64,000 nt of DNA from Symbiodinium natans (GCA_905221605.1 CAJNDS010000557.1:296182-360181); one strand, 5' to 3'; shown: positions 28,021 to 40,983, counted from the first letter of the stretch. The notes: generated from the sequence alone by a model not told the origin. Made by a program: numbers and translations.

Positions 28021-30526
28021 GTGGTGATTTTGTGGGTTTCCCAAACCAACACCCAGCTCAGCCACGGACGCTCCTCTAGCACCAGCTCGCCCCTGAAAAC
28101 ACGGGCGACAGCTTAGCCCCTAAGACTCACCGGTGTCACACCTTCGTCTGCGCATTAAGACCAGTTCTTCCCAGGGCCTGGCAATGTCCCTTGTTGCGAT
28201 GGCGCCGAAGCCTTTAGCCGGGATGGGAAGGATCTCCTTGCCACAGCTCGACACAGATCAGCTGAGGCTATATGCTGTTTTGGTGCAGTGTGTGAGGTTT
28301 ATGAGAACTTGTGCCACAAATATGCTGCCGCGCTCTTGAAGAGGGACAACGGACAAATCGGAAACCACGAATGGCATAGGTACTCTGGTGGCATGTTGCT
28401 CCACATGCTCCTGGGCCAGCATGTATGCTCTGGTGGCACGGGCGTACGTACGGTTCCCGATTGATTTCTCGGGCTGATTGCTGATGATTGAGGGGCGCGA
28501 TGGTCAAGGATCCCTTGCGCTTGGTGTTGGCGGGCTGGACATTTCTCGGTACGGTGCTGAGCTGCAATGTTCACAAGGATACACCTCCCGTGAAGCAACA
28601 AGTGCGACAAAATCAAGTTCCTTCAATAGCCGTTGCAGTGCCAGGTGTCCACGGGCGCGGCCGTCGTAGCACGGCAAACTGTTTTGCCACCAGAGAGGAA
28701 CGGGTTCTGCAAGTTTTGACCACGCCGAGCACCTCCCACATTGCTTGCCAGCCGCCAATTTCACAAAAGCATGAGGAGAGAGCTCAGCTTCTTCCTCACT
28801 TGTCTCGCGCATTCTCTCTCGCCACAAACCTGTGCTGCTGGGATGCGCCGCGCAACGCAGTGCCGTGCTGCAGCCGTACCCGCAGCTGCACCGGCAGCGG
28901 CCAAGGCCGAAGCCTCTTTTTACATAGGCAACTTCCAATTTTTATGAGACCCATAAAGGGATTTGTCGAGCCTTACAAGTACGAACACTAAACACTTGCA
29001 GTTGCTTGTGCTCACTACACTCGCCATCTCAGGTGTGAGAATGAATGTGGCTGACCACTGGAGCTTCAGGCAGATGTCGTGCAGCGTAACTGTTCGGGAA
29101 GCATAATGTGACATGATGCGGACACGATGCAGCAGCTAAGGAAACGGTACAGACTGGACAAAGCGCGAGGCCGACCTCAAGTCCCAAATCATGCTACACA
29201 TCCTTGATTTTGCCATCTGCGCAGGCTGTGGCTCTGATGCCGGCTCCTAGCTGAGATTTCAATTGGAACTAAGAATCTTACTACAAGTAACGGATAGTCA
29301 GTCCTGCTTGCTCTTCAGTTTTGAAAATTTACATGATCTTTGGGGCCTGCCTTAACGTTGGAGAGCTCCCGAGGCAGGGCCCTGAGGACCAGGGCGACCG
29401 GCGCACGCGGCGAAATCTCAACAGGTCAAGATTGTCTGGCGAAAGGGACTAATAGATAAATTGGTACTCTGCTTCGGATGACTGCGTTGCAGGTGCCTCC
29501 TGGCCCCTGAGGGCTCCCGGCGACTGGGGTCCGATGAAAGGGACCCACATCTGCGACATGGTGCTACTGCGTGCACAACGGTTCAGCTGTCGGGTATTGT
29601 TACTTGGTGTGGTGGAGTGACATGCCCAGGTGCCGCGTGTTAGCAGATGTCACAACTCGTGTACTTGGCTGGAACTTATTGTCTAACAGTCCAACTAGCC
29701 GATGCAAACCTGCGGGTCGCATCTATGAGTTTCTGGCTTCGAGCCTGAGGCTTCGCAGGCAGGTCAACAACCACAATCTGCGCACATGACGATGCTACAA
29801 GTGCGAGTGCAGCAGCGCCTTTGCTCACATCATCGCCTCCTCAACCTTTTCATACCTTTTTTCCAACCTTTTTTGCGAAACTTCTCCGAAACACGTCAGC
29901 ACTTTCAACACGTCCCTTGCTGAGCTCACCAGCTCTCTGAGCTGCCTAATACAGCAGACGAACCCCCCCCTTCCCCAGCCTCCAAGAAGTGGTTGCCACA
30001 GCGGCAGCACGAAAAAAACTCGATTTCAATCGATTTCAAAAATTTTCGACTGCATCCCACCGGGTTCGAGCCTTGCCCGAACCAGCTCGTCCACCTCCGC
30101 GCGGGTCATGGAGCCTTTCAGCATGCGATGGACGAGCTGATGTTGGGAGGTTTGACATGTCGGAACCTTTAACCCTCAAGCTTTGTTGTTGGTTTGTGCA
30201 AAGTCTGGTGATCTTTGGGGCCCCAAACTCCAAATAAACACAATTCTCTCAGCCTTCCGCCACCCTCAAACCCCCCGAACTTGTGATCCCGCTGTATCCG
30301 CAACCTGAAGCCTGACCAGACTCTGAAGCCTTGTGCTCGGAGCCGCGAAGCAATGTTTTCGATTTTTTTCTGAGATGAACTCCCATTGCCCAAGTTCAAC
30401 CGTTCTGTAGAGAAGAGTGGGATTGGCCTGCTGAATTGGTCGGCGAAGTGGGAGCTCGCTGAGCAAGATCCTGCAGCTTCTTGTCTGCCTAAGGCTTACA
30501 GTACTGCGCCTACAAAACTTAGCGTT

Positions 30527-31030
30527 TCCGGGCTCCTCCTCGTGGCTGACTTTGACTTTGGCATGGAGAGCCCGTAGGGGCCGAAGCTCCTGCAGTTTGG
30601 AGTGCACCGTGTTGACAACGTGGCTTCGTGATGCGTCGTGCGCCGTGCGCTGTTCAGGGTGTGCTCCTGCTGATGGGCTTGAAATCCGCCCAACCCCTCC
30701 GCCCCACCCCTCCAACCCCCTCACAAGAACGCTGAAACCCCTTCCCCCCCCGCGTTCTACCAGAGTCTACCAAAAAGACACGCAGCGTTCACCGCCTCGA
30801 GCTCGGCCAGGAGCTCTGCATGCCGGGCCTCGGCGGCCCGTTGCTCAGCCTGAGGAAATGCAAGAAGCTCATTTGGCAGGGCTTCCCACGTGCTACAGCG
30901 CGAGCCTCGCGCTGTAGCTGCAAGGCATGGAGCTGGCGACGACTTTGGACGAGCTCCTCGGCACTAGCACCCTTCTGTCGCGCACATGCTGTCTGCTTCC
31001 GCTCTGAATCTTTCTGAATGCATGAGGCAG
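30527..31030. repeat. Segmental duplication, copy 1
   Basis: From TCCGGGCTCCTCC to GCATGAGGCAG. It matches 32903-33481 in the same orientation with several indels. The minus strand contains a helical, coding-like piece, QAEQRAAEARHAELLAELEA (30852-30794), conserved in both copies, so the duplicated segment probably includes an exon or its remnant. Confidence 0.85.
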
Positions 31031-31290
31031 GAGGGTAAGGAGGGCAGTGCACCTTGTGGGGACCAAATGGCGCTTCCGCAGCCAAAGCCCACCAGAATCT
31101 TCCAATGAAAAATGGAAATCGCACAGCGTTGCTGTGGGAAGAAACGCCAAGAACACGCATGCCGCAAATCGGCATGCCGTGCACAAGCATTGCCAAGATA
31201 GGCGCAGGAGCACTTTTCCCGCATGGTCTCAGCTCAGCGTTCATGTGACACTTCCAGGTGAAGTCTGAGGGTCTCTGTCTGCCTTCTCTT

Positions 31291-31293
<3 letters not shown>

Positions 31294-31329
<36 letters not shown>
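31294..31329. repeat. (CT)n microsatellite
   Basis: 36 bp of CT downstream (minus sense) of the retrogene at 31547-32125. Confidence 0.95.
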
Positions 31330-31333
<4 letters not shown>

Positions 31334-31546
31334 CTCTCCGCGGGAAAACGGTGTCCGGTATAGGTGGACTGATGGGGATGATGAGCCGTTTGACGCAGGC
31401 GACGGACTGGCGACGGAGGTGCAAACAGGTCCTCCACAGCCTCCACAGCCGTGGACTCTGCCTGGGCGGCTTGGGCGGCCTGAGCCGCGAGGGCAAGGGC
31501 TTCCCGGTCCACACTGCTGCGTCTGCGCCCCAAGTTCGCCTTCTGC

Positions 31547-32125
31547 TCATCGTCCAAAACCTCTTCCGACGGTGGCCTCCGCCGGCCGCTTCCTTGGCGA
31601 CGCCTTCAGCTCTTCGACGATGAAGTCGTGAGCGGTTTCCGTCCAAAAAAAGTCTGACAGGCAAAGCCGGACGCTCCACTTCTGTGTGTCCATGACCTTG
31701 GGACCAACATCTTTTGGCAGCTTCTCGGCATCGTCCTTGGACAAACGTCCATCACCAGTGCCGGCTACCGCTTTGCAAACCTCCAAGAGCTCGCGATCAC
31801 ACTCCACGCCATCGACCTGCTCGTAGCAGCTCTTCGAAGAGCCACCCTGGGGGGCCTTGACCTGATCCCGCTTGCTGATGGCCCCAACTGCTGAAGTGAT
31901 CCAGTCCCCGGCAGCCTCCGTGAAGTTGAACTCTGTCAAACAGTATCGCAGAGCCCACAGCTCGTCGTTGCTTGTCACCTTATTGTCATCTTTGATGTAC
32001 TTGAAGACCTGGTGCGCGTCCTCACTGGAAACACGTCCATTGCCTTTGCCCTGAACAGCAGCAGCGCAAGCATCGACAACGGCCATGTCCAGCTGCACAC
32101 CCTCGATCTGCTGGCAGTACGACAT
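31547..32125 (-). CDS. Two-module EF-hand-like dinoflagellate protein, intronless (probable recycled cDNA)
   Basis: 192 codons from ATG 32125 (MSYCQQIEGV). The same frame is open 48 codons further but there encodes spliced-leader relic and (GA)n, so the later ATG is preferred. Residues 4-80 and 100-172 are two copies of one module: YxQxxGVxxD, a VxGxGxGRxSxxDA loop (24-37 and 120-133), then WALRYCLTEFNFTEAAGDWI / WSVRLCLSDFFWTETAHDFI. The GxGNGR/GTGDGR loops recall EF-hand loops but lack the regular acidic positions, so calcium binding is unproven. I recognise the module as common in dinoflagellate proteins of unknown function. The tail KASPRKRPAEATVGRGFGR may be frameshifted. It lies between two copies of a segmental duplication. 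A relic spliced leader 68 bp upstream indicates a processed retrogene. Confidence 0.8.
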   Translation of the reverse strand: MSYCQQIEGVQLDMAVVDACAAAVQGKGNGRVSSEDAHQVFKYIKDDNKVTSNDELWALRYCLTEFNFTEAAGDWITSAVGAISKRDQVKAPQGGSSKSCYEQVDGVECDRELLEVCKAVAGTGDGRLSKDDAEKLPKDVGPKVMDTQKWSVRLCLSDFFWTETAHDFIVEELKASPRKRPAEATVGRGFGR

Positions 32126-32178
32126 TTGATGCACGGGGGCAAGGCCAGACAGGGGCAGTGCCAACTTGGTTGAGGACG

Positions 32179-32207
32179 TTTGAGCCAGGCAGCTTGAGCC
32201 AAAATGG
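32179..32207 (-). other. Spliced-leader relic in the 5' leader of the two-module gene
   Basis: Minus strand 32207-32193 is exactly the 15-mer CCATTTTGGCTCAAG. It is followed by CTGCCTGGCTCAAA, which may be a second, decayed relic. (GA)n abuts its 5' side. The relic is in the sense orientation for the ATG at 32125. Confidence 0.85.
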
Positions 32208-32208
32208 C

Positions 32209-32228
32209 CTCTCTCTCTCTCTCTCTCT
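32209..32228. repeat. (CT)n microsatellite
   Basis: 20 bp of CT immediately outside the spliced-leader relic. Confidence 0.9.
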
Positions 32229-32902
32229 GTCGCGCTCTCGCTCTCCTCCTGCTCAAGCTGCTCAAACAAGTTTTGGCTACCACAAAGTTACAGCTCAAAG
32301 CGAGAGAGGCATGTCGATCGATTTCAGCACATTGCTTTTGACCCTCTTCGTTGAGCCCAGTAGTGAGAGCTTGTGGCTGGTGCACCCTGCTCAGCACCAA
32401 GGCACAAGGCCTTCACACTTGGCCACGATGAACCCCAAGCGTAACGACATCGTGCAAGAGGTTTGCTTCATCTGCCGATAAGGCAGATGATCGTTTCTTG
32501 TACATTGACAGCTTTTTCTATGACAGGTTGTCGGCAATACGAGAACCAATGTGTTGTTGCACAGAGAGGCCCCAGCCAACGCCTCAGTTTTTGCTGGGCC
32601 CATCTTCAAATTGGCAGCTCCAACAGCCTCGACTGCACTTAGCTCAGTCCCACAAGTATATACCAAGGTTCCCAACAGAAGCCAAGCTAGTTAGTCAGCC
32701 CGCAGCCAAAGCAATCAAAACAACAAACGTTGTCGGACAAGCAGTGTATAATCACATTCCAGTATTTGTTGATGTGTTTTCTGTGTGCATGCAGCTAAGA
32801 TAACTATCTTGAACCAGATGATTTGTATGTTAAGTGCTCTGCGACAGGCGTGAGCTCATGCAGAAGTGGCAATGACTGCATCCTTCTTAAGGCCATGTTG
32901 TG

Positions 32903-33481
32903 TCCGGGCTCCTCCTCGTGGCTGACTTTGACTTTGGCATGGAGAGCCCGCAGGGGCCGAAGCTCCTGATGCAGTTTGGAGTGCACCGTGTTGACAACGC
33001 GGCTTCGTGATGCGTCGTGCGCCGTGCGCTGTTCAGGGTGTGCTCCTGCTGATGGGCCTGAAGGGTAGGACGCTTTGAGATCCGCCCAACCCCTCCAACT
33101 CCCTCACAAGAACGCTGCAACCCATACCCCCCCCCGCGCTCTGCCAAAAAGATACACAGCGTTTCCCTCCACCAGAAACCTTCAAGCACGGGCTTTCGGC
33201 TTTCCAGGCGCCTCGAGCTCGGCCAGGAGCTCTGCATGCCGGGCCTCGGCGGCCCGTTGCTCAGCCTGAACTGAAAGAAGCTCATTTGGCAGGGCTTCCC
33301 ACGTGATTTTGACGAGGGCCTAAGGCTCCAAAGGTGCTTGGGGAAGGCACGCGAGCCTCGCGCTGTAGCTGCAAGGCGTGGAGCTGGCGACGACTTTGGA
33401 CGAGCTCCTCGGCACCAGCACCCTTCTGTCGCGCAAATGCTGTCCGCTTCCGCCCTGAATCTTTCTGAATGCATGAAGCAG
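32903..33481. repeat. Segmental duplication, copy 2
   Basis: From TCCGGGCTCCTCC to GCATGAAGCAG. It is about 75 bp longer than copy 1 because of insertions (for example ACCAGAAACCTTCAAGC and TTTTGACGAGGGCC). It keeps the coding-like piece on the minus strand at 33268-33211, ending AELEAPGKPKARA and a stop. Confidence 0.85.
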
Positions 33482-36400
33482 TCTGCAGATGACTTGGTTT
33501 TGCAAGATTCCAAAAGGCTCCAATGGTTTAATTCCTCGGCCGCGGGCCGTCCTCGAGAGTCTCATCTTTGCACCCGACAAAGGTACGAGGTGGAATTCAG
33601 GCCAGAGACATTTCACTGCTGGACAGCATGCCGAAAGAGCCTACAGTATGTGCTCGATCAACAGCTGAGAACAAACCCAGTCTTGGGACTGTTGGCCATT
33701 CTTTGTTAAATGCAACATGCAATTGTGCAACAACTTGCTTGACCAGGTAAAAGTTGAGCAGCTGCCACTCGGCACTCACTCATAGCACAGCGAGGAAGGC
33801 AAGGAGCAGAACGAGGGGGAACAGAAAGGAGAAGGAACATGGGCAGGGGGAAGGAGGATAGATGAAGCAAGCTGAGAAACTCCTTCTGCAAACGGTGAGT
33901 CAGCAAAGAGAATTTAGGTTGAGCAGCCTGGTTTAAGAGCTCAAAGCTCCACTGAGGTTTTCGCATCAAAAACAAGCTCTCACGTCCAAAAGATAGATTT
34001 CCGCAGGTGGAAGCTCCAGGAGCATCTCTTTGACAGAATGCATGCTCGGGCACGACCACACCGCTTTCAGAGCAGGCCGCATTGAGGCTTGGGTCTTGTA
34101 GCCCTGATGTCCTGCTCCAGGGTGGCAATGGGCGAGACAGCCGGCGCTGGCATGCCTGTATGCAGTGAACGTGGCGAAAGCACGGCTATGAACCCCAAGT
34201 CCTCTCATGACAAGCCCGTCTTTTATGCAGTCTACCTAGCTCATCTGACCGCAACGCTCTCTCGCAGATTGATGACAAGAGGTGATCCTGGCGTAAGTCG
34301 AGATGAAGATGCAGCTCATTTTGCACGCTCTTGATTCCTGCAACGCATGGTGCATCCGAAAAGAGGGCCCAGCATACGTTCCTGCGCTGCCTCAGGACCT
34401 ATCTCTTCAGGGATGTTTGCAGGGCCAATTGACGCTTGTCAGCCACTAGCCTACCGATTCCACGGCCCCGAAGGGCACCTGACCATAGGTGCCTCTCTAG
34501 CATTTGAGGCCAGAGCAGCCGCAACTAACAACGAATCTACAGTATAGGCCAAAACATCTTGCAGAAATGCCTGAAAAAGCCACTTGCAAACATCCACTCT
34601 CCAAATCAGAATCGAGTGCTGCAAGCTTCGTTGGGAATGGGCGGAACCCCCACAAGAGTACTGTTCCTCTCTACTAGTAGCACGATTGGGGAGGCGCCCG
34701 ATCCCACGTCGTGCGACATGCCTTCGACTTCCGGACCAGGACACTCACTGGCTGGAAAACTTTGCAAAAGCAAGAGACCCAGCTCCTCGTTGGACGCTTG
34801 ATACAGTCGAATAGGTCAGGCACAATTCATTCGCCGGGTGCGGGTGGGGCATGCGTCTTGCCACATCGGTTTCAGTACCAGGGTCTCTGGCTCAACGGTG
34901 ATACTGTGTCGCGGCATCCTTCGATGCGGCAACCTTGACTCTTACGTGTGGAGGCATGCCAACTCTGATTTGCTCATGCACTTGGATTGCTTGCTTGCTA
35001 GCAGGTCCTAGCACGACTTGCACTTTGCAAGGTGGGTTTTTGGCAGAGCCTCAGACCCTCTGGAAAGCCATGGGGGGAACGTGCCCCGAATGCCCTTTCT
35101 CTGCCAGTTTCTACGAGTTGAAAACGCTGAAGTGGGTGGCCAATTCGGACAGCCCACGGGCTGCAGCATGCTGCAGCCCTCTGAAAAGTACGAGTCCAAC
35201 GGTGCTGTCTCTCAACCCCCCAACCAGCTTCCACGGCTCTTGATGCTTTCATCACTGACACGAATCCTTTACTTCAGTGCGTGATCGGGAGGTTCACATC
35301 ACACTACCCTTCACTAAACCAAGCACCCCGCAGCATCAGAAATTCGCAATCTCAATCTGGGCCGGGAGGTTTGGTGGCCTCTGGGGCATCTTCTCCTTCC
35401 TGGGCTTGGAAGGCGAACGCTGGAGGTCTCAGGAGGGTTTCGAGTAAGGGTTTCGACTCCCGTGCTCGCTCGCAATCGGTTCTCATGTGGTCCACCGCGA
35501 CCAACATTGCAGAGTGCAGGGCCGCAAACTGCCAAACCAAACTAGTTGCCTGTGCTGTCGGGCCCTGGTTCCAGAGGCACAACCGGCCAACAACCTAGTG
35601 GAAGGGACTGAAGAGGCCCGCGATCCAACTCCGGCGCCCGACTTGCTGCATAGTCGCGCTGGTCTCTTCGCCTGCCGGAACGATGAATCGGCCTACAAAG
35701 CTACCGTTTGCCTCTACATCCTGTCTTGCGAGGGTTGTCACGCTTTATTCGAGTTTTGGTACGTGAAAGGTGACGGCACTGGTGTTCCGACCCAACATCC
35801 ACTGGCCCTAATAAGTGTCTGGAAGCTCCCCTTCGCGAGGAAGCCTTTGACTTGGTTGGGGCTGACCTCGGAATGGTTTTCGTTTTAACCTTGGAGGAAA
35901 GCTGTTGCTCAGTATGGATTGTAAGTTTGGATTCAGACAGCGCAAGACCCCGTGGGACAGTCACAGAATTGCAAATGCCCCGAGCCGGGCTTCAGCACAA
36001 GACTATGGGTCTCACCATGGTTTCACAGTCAAGTGCTTTGGAAAGGATGAGTCGTTCAGTGTCTCTTTTCCTAGTCCGCAAGAACTCAAGGTATACATAT
36101 TCAGAGACAGCATCTCCAACAATGGCAAACCAACGTTGCAGGAAGAGCGCCCGCGAGTCCTCAACATCATGCCGGCACTCCGAAATCCTCCCTAGCCTTC
36201 TCTCGCGCCTTGAGGCCCTGCTGTGCTGAAGCGGGCCGTCCCACGGAGCGTGCTGAGCCAGGACGTGCCCAGGCCTTGCCGGCAGTCCATGCTCACCCAT
36301 GCTCGTGCGTGAAGTCCCAACCGTGTTGGCAATGCAACAGTTCTTCACGATCCGGCTGCCCAAGCCCCCGAGCCTGAACTGACTGGGGCCGCCCTGCACA

Positions 36401-38039
36401 GGGTATGAAGAATCGGCGTGGAGGAGATTCAGGTTTTGTTCGGGCTTGGATGGGAGTTGATCTCTTCCGTGCATCGCCGTGGCTTCTACTGTTTCGAGCT
36501 GAAGGCTGACCTACCCCCCCATTGAAGCCTTTAAACCCACTGTCTGGTCTTCTCAATCCCCCCCTCCCCCCAGGCAGCGCCAGCCCTGTACTTCATCCGA
36601 CTTCAAGTGGCATGGGCTGCCGCTGCCTGCAGTACCTGGACGGCTGCCTGGGCGGCTGCCAGGACGGCTGCCTGGGCGGCTGCCTGTCATCTCCATTTAC
36701 CTCTGAGAGCCCTGGAACTCAGCTTTCCGCAGTCCAGCACTATTCACTTGGGACATCTTGGGACAGACTGTCGAAGAAAGAAGCCCCACATCGCAGCACT
36801 TCCCAGCCGCTCCTGGTAGTGATGGCGGCTTGTGCATGCCTCAGCTGTCACAACTGTGCTGATGGCTTGAACGGCCGTTCATGACACATGTGTAGGACAC
36901 GTTGATTTGTGCAAAGCGCACAAGGAATAATGACCTGGGACACCTACCTACATAAAAAGGCATGTCAAGTTATATGCCCCGCGTCATTCAGCACTGTGCC
37001 AAGCAAGCCAAAGTGTTTAAGAATTAAATGGCCCTTTTGGAACCACCAGGAGCGGAATGAACTCACATCATTTGGCAAAACACACATCACCCAACTAGGG
37101 TGCTCCTGGAGAGAGAAGTACACAGTGGCAGAAATGCACCCCAGCAAGCGACTTGTCGAGTTCACTTGAACGCCCGGTCGGCGCACACCCCCGAGGACGC
37201 ACGTGTCGAGCGTTTCATGATTGAAGCGCCCCTTGTCCGAACACACCCGAGACACACGTCTGGAGCTTAATCTTGAAGCGCGGCTGGCCACATTGCCCAA
37301 AGTGCGATTCCCCAGTGTGGACGCTCCCACAAATCGAAAACGTCTACCTTTCATGTGGCTGCCTAAAGTGTGATTCCCCCAATGCGGCCGCTCACTGCTG
37401 CGGAAATCTACAAGCCGCTGTGACTAGTTACCACCCAGCAGTACCTCTACAATACAACTTTGCGTGCCAAGGCGAAAAGAACCAGGCCATGGGTGCCAAG
37501 CCGCTGGGAGGCAACGGTTCCTGAGGATTCGAGTTGGTGATCATGTAAGTGACTCAGTGGCTGTAGCTTGTTGAGTATGTCGCTATTCCTTTTCGGGTCT
37601 TGCACATGCAAGGGAGCCAATGCCGGATCGACTCATTTATTCCCGAAATTGCTGGAATCATGTGCCACCAAATGTCGATGAGGGGTGAGAGGATGGCATT
37701 CTGAGACTGCGCCTGCTCAGCCATCACGGCATAACCTCGGCAAAGTTGTGCAATTCTGGGGTCATGCGCTTCTTTCAAGACAGGTGGACTACTATTTTCG
37801 GACACTGCCGCAGTGATTCCATGCAAAAGGAAGGGCTTGAGCTCCTCTGCAGTGCTTGGACTGTCTTTGCATTTTCGGCTCCGCCCACAAGAAGGTTCCA
37901 TGATGTTCCAACAGCAGCTGCCAAGCTGCGAGACAAACTGCCATTCCGGAAGTCTGGATGGATGTCCTCAGGCTGCCGTGCGGCGACTAGGTAGGCTACA
38001 AACAGCCGCATGCCGCACCTGCCCTGCGAGCACTTACCA

Positions 38040-38040
<1 letters not shown>
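33482..38040. other. Interval without a supportable gene
   Basis: No motif-bearing frame was found. A 24-bp unit (GGACGGCTGCCTGGGCGGCTG) is doubled at 36638-36684, and AAGTGYGATTCCCC recurs near 37300 and 37366. Confidence 0.4.
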
Positions 38041-38070
<30 letters not shown>

Positions 38071-38160
38071 GTTACTATTATTACGATTACTATTATTATT
38101 ATTATTATTATTAGTAGTAGTAGTAGTATGATTATTATTATTGTTACTATTATTATCATT
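38041..38160. repeat. ATT/AGT trinucleotide tract
   Basis: About 120 bp of ATT repeats interrupted by TTAGTAGTAGTAG and by TTGTTACTATTATTA. Strongly AT-rich against the GC-rich surroundings. Confidence 0.95.
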
Positions 38161-38578
38161 ACCTTAGCCACACCTTCTGCACTCAAAGTCCTTCTCGTCG
38201 AGGGTGTGAAGGGGCTTCTCGTGCGCCTGCTGCTAAGATGGCTGGAAATCTTCATTGTGATTGAATGTGTCGGACTCTTCCTGGCAGCCCGGCCTCCCAC
38301 CTCACGTACTTCCGGCATTCCTGGCCAAGTTTGGACCCATGGTTAGTAAGCTAAGTTCTACAAACCGATGCCACCACTGACACACTCCTCTCTCTCTCTC
38401 TCTAACTCTTTCTTGCTCTTCTCGCCAGTCGCGCACTGACGCGACGGATTCACTAATCGCACACTGTACCGGCAGGATTCATGCTCGGATTCGCGCCCCT
38501 GGCGTTGGATTCCCCAAGATCTAAATCCGAAATCCACAGACCCGAAAACCATTTGAACCTGGGCTCCTTGGAGAAAAC

Positions 38579-38830
38579 CTGAACCCTAAACGTCCTGGAG
38601 TGTGAAAGACGTAAACCCTACAAGCCCTCAACTCGAGAATCCCTAAACCCAGAACTCTGGGGCAGGGGGAGGTGCAAAGCCGCTAAACCCCAAACTCCAA
38701 ACCCTAAAAGCCGTAAGTCCTGGAAACCCTAAATCCTAAACAGCCTTAACCATAAGAAGCCGAAACAACCGCTTTCCGAGCTGATTGATGGCCACCGCAA
38801 CAACCCTCAAGCCCTAAACCCTGAACCCGA
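38579..38830 (-). repeat. Degenerate telomere-type (CCCTAAA) region
   Basis: About a dozen CCCTAAAC-like motifs on the plus strand with irregular spacers, for example AACCCTAAACG, CCAAACCCTAAAAG and CCCTAAATCC. Strongly decayed. Confidence 0.6.
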
Positions 38831-40023
38831 AAAGCCCCAATGGAAGCGCCAGTGCTTCAATGTGCTTGAATCAGGATCCGCGCTTGAGCCGCTAGTGCTG
38901 GAACCGCGCTGCTTGAATCCTAGTCGTGCTCGAATCGCGGGCCAGTACGTAGCAGCACGTTGCAGCATAGCAGTGAAGTGTCAGATGCGCAGTGCGTAGG
39001 TCTTGTTAGACCGTGCCGTGCTGACTGCAGGCCTCATCCGCATACGAAGCAACCTCTTGACAGACACTTGTAGTTTGTGCAGGCCTCCTCCACAGCTTTC
39101 CTCCGCGCCTGCGAGCAGAGACATCAAATAGTTTCATGATTTAGTGCTGAAACAGCCTTCAGAACACAATGCACATCCCTGAAGCATCCCAAAGCACTGG
39201 CAAGCCTTGACTCCACGAGTCCCCAACTACCGCGGCCGCACCTGTGACCCCTTCTTCTGGCCAGCAACATGTTCCAGCTCCTCTTTCGCATGCTGGTGGC
39301 ATCTGCACTGCGGATAGGCACACTGTTGAGCAGCAGTCTGCCTGCTAACTGCATCTTGCAGCGGTCACCGCTAGCTGCAGCGAGCCTGAAAGTGAAGCCG
39401 AGGCCATGTAAACCCTTAGCCCTCGGAGCTGTCCTGCACAACCCCCGGTAGCGAAAGCACCACCTTCCGAGAGGCTCAGCTTCTGGGTTGTGACGTCTGC
39501 AGCTGCATCTCTACGGTCTCTACGTGTAACGATGGTAGCCAAGTATGGGCTTAAGAGAAAAAGCCCAGTTAGAGTAGCCTATGAGTCCACACGAGCACGA
39601 ACGCCGGATTTGGGAATTAATTACGCATCAAGAACTTGGCACGCACACAGCTCGCCAAGATGCTACAAGAGCCACTGTAGTGCTGTGGTAGTGCCTTTTG
39701 TAATTTCGTTTGTCTCAAGCTCTCTACCTTCAGTCACGGCCTCGGGGACGGTTGCCAGCGCTGGGTTCGGCCCCATGTCCAGGCCTGGGACAAGAGTTTC
39801 CTTTTGTTTGCTCCGCTCATGCTCCATGGGTGCGGCAAACTCATTTCGCCCAAAGCCATGCTGCCATCAGCAGACCGGAGAACCAAAGGGCGAACCGCAA
39901 AAGTTTGTTCATGATTCATGATTCATCATCTGTTTTTATCCAAAAAAAGCTTTGATCTTGAGCATGTTTTTTGGGCCACATGCCGACCCTCACATTGCTC
40001 ATAGCTTCAATGCCGGGCCAACT

Positions 40024-40083
40024 CAGGTCCAGGCTATGCTGGCTCTGCCCAGGCAGGTCCAGGCTATGCTGGCTCTGCCCGGG
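40024..40083. repeat. 30-bp tandem duplication
   Basis: CAGGTCCAGGCTATGCTGGC and the following 10 bases occur twice in a row; the only differences are in the last few bases. Confidence 0.95.
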
Positions 40084-40983
40084 GGGCGACATCTTCGAGA
40101 AATCTGGCGGGCAGTCCAGTCAACGAAGCGCCTCAGAATGACCCACCCTTCCACCTCTGAAGCTGCTGCTTCTGGCTGGCGAAGCATCGCTGACGTCCTT
40201 GCAAAACGAGCTGGGCACGGCATGGTCCAGCGACAGCACCGCTAAAGCTTCACTAGACATTCAGGGTAACCTGAGCGGCCCAGGGCCCAGGTGGCTTAGA
40301 GATTCTGCACATTGAAAGTTTGCGGCCTGAGGGTTTTCACTTGAAACTTGTCTGTGTGGCTGTGAGGGTTGATTCTACGGAATAAAGGGCAGGTCTTCAA
40401 CTTAAGACATGAATCCCTGGGACTGCCAAACGACTGAGAGCTCGCAGAGTCAAGGACCCAGCAAAAACATCAAACCATACCCAACCGAAGAACGCTCCAG
40501 CGCCCTGCGTGTAGTTGAATTGTGGGGAATAGTTAATTTGATTGCTCGTGGCTTGTTGCTTGCCTTTCTTCAATTCAATTGATCCACGCTCCGCTTTTCT
40601 CATGTCCTGCCCGGTGGGCTTTAGTGACAGGACAGTTTTGTGGGCCTGTGACTGTTTCTCTCCTCTCCTCATCATATCCCCAGGATGCGCTGCAAGGGCA
40701 AAAGCGGGTGCTCTAAGGCAGACCGAAGAACAGAACAACCCAACAGAGCGTTGCAACACGGGCAAGCAGCAAACAGTGTGCCAAAAGAACGCTTCAAAGG
40801 TCCACAAAAGTGTCCTCAAACACTTCCACCGGCAATGACTTCCTGCCGCCTTTCCTCAGCAGCAGCGCATCAGAACTTCACATTCCAGGCTGACAGACTG
40901 GCAAAGCGTTGGCAAAGCAAAGTTGATGCATGGCGATGCCCAAACCACCATACAACCAAAGACGAACCTTCCCCAACCAAGCG

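Larger units (their letters stand above)
23841..30526. other. Interval without a supportable gene
   Basis: Contents: a poly-C run near 25545-25559, a CCTT/CCTG polypyrimidine tract at 26466-26600 and a perfect palindrome at 27999-28020. A minus-strand ORF at 28938-28504 has protein-like stretches but no motif. No gene is called. Confidence 0.4.

Noticed and set aside
30789-31679. 296-aa minus-strand ORF
   Set aside because: It spans the (GA)n tract and the tail of the two-module gene in a different frame; Arg-rich and antiparallel to the better frames.
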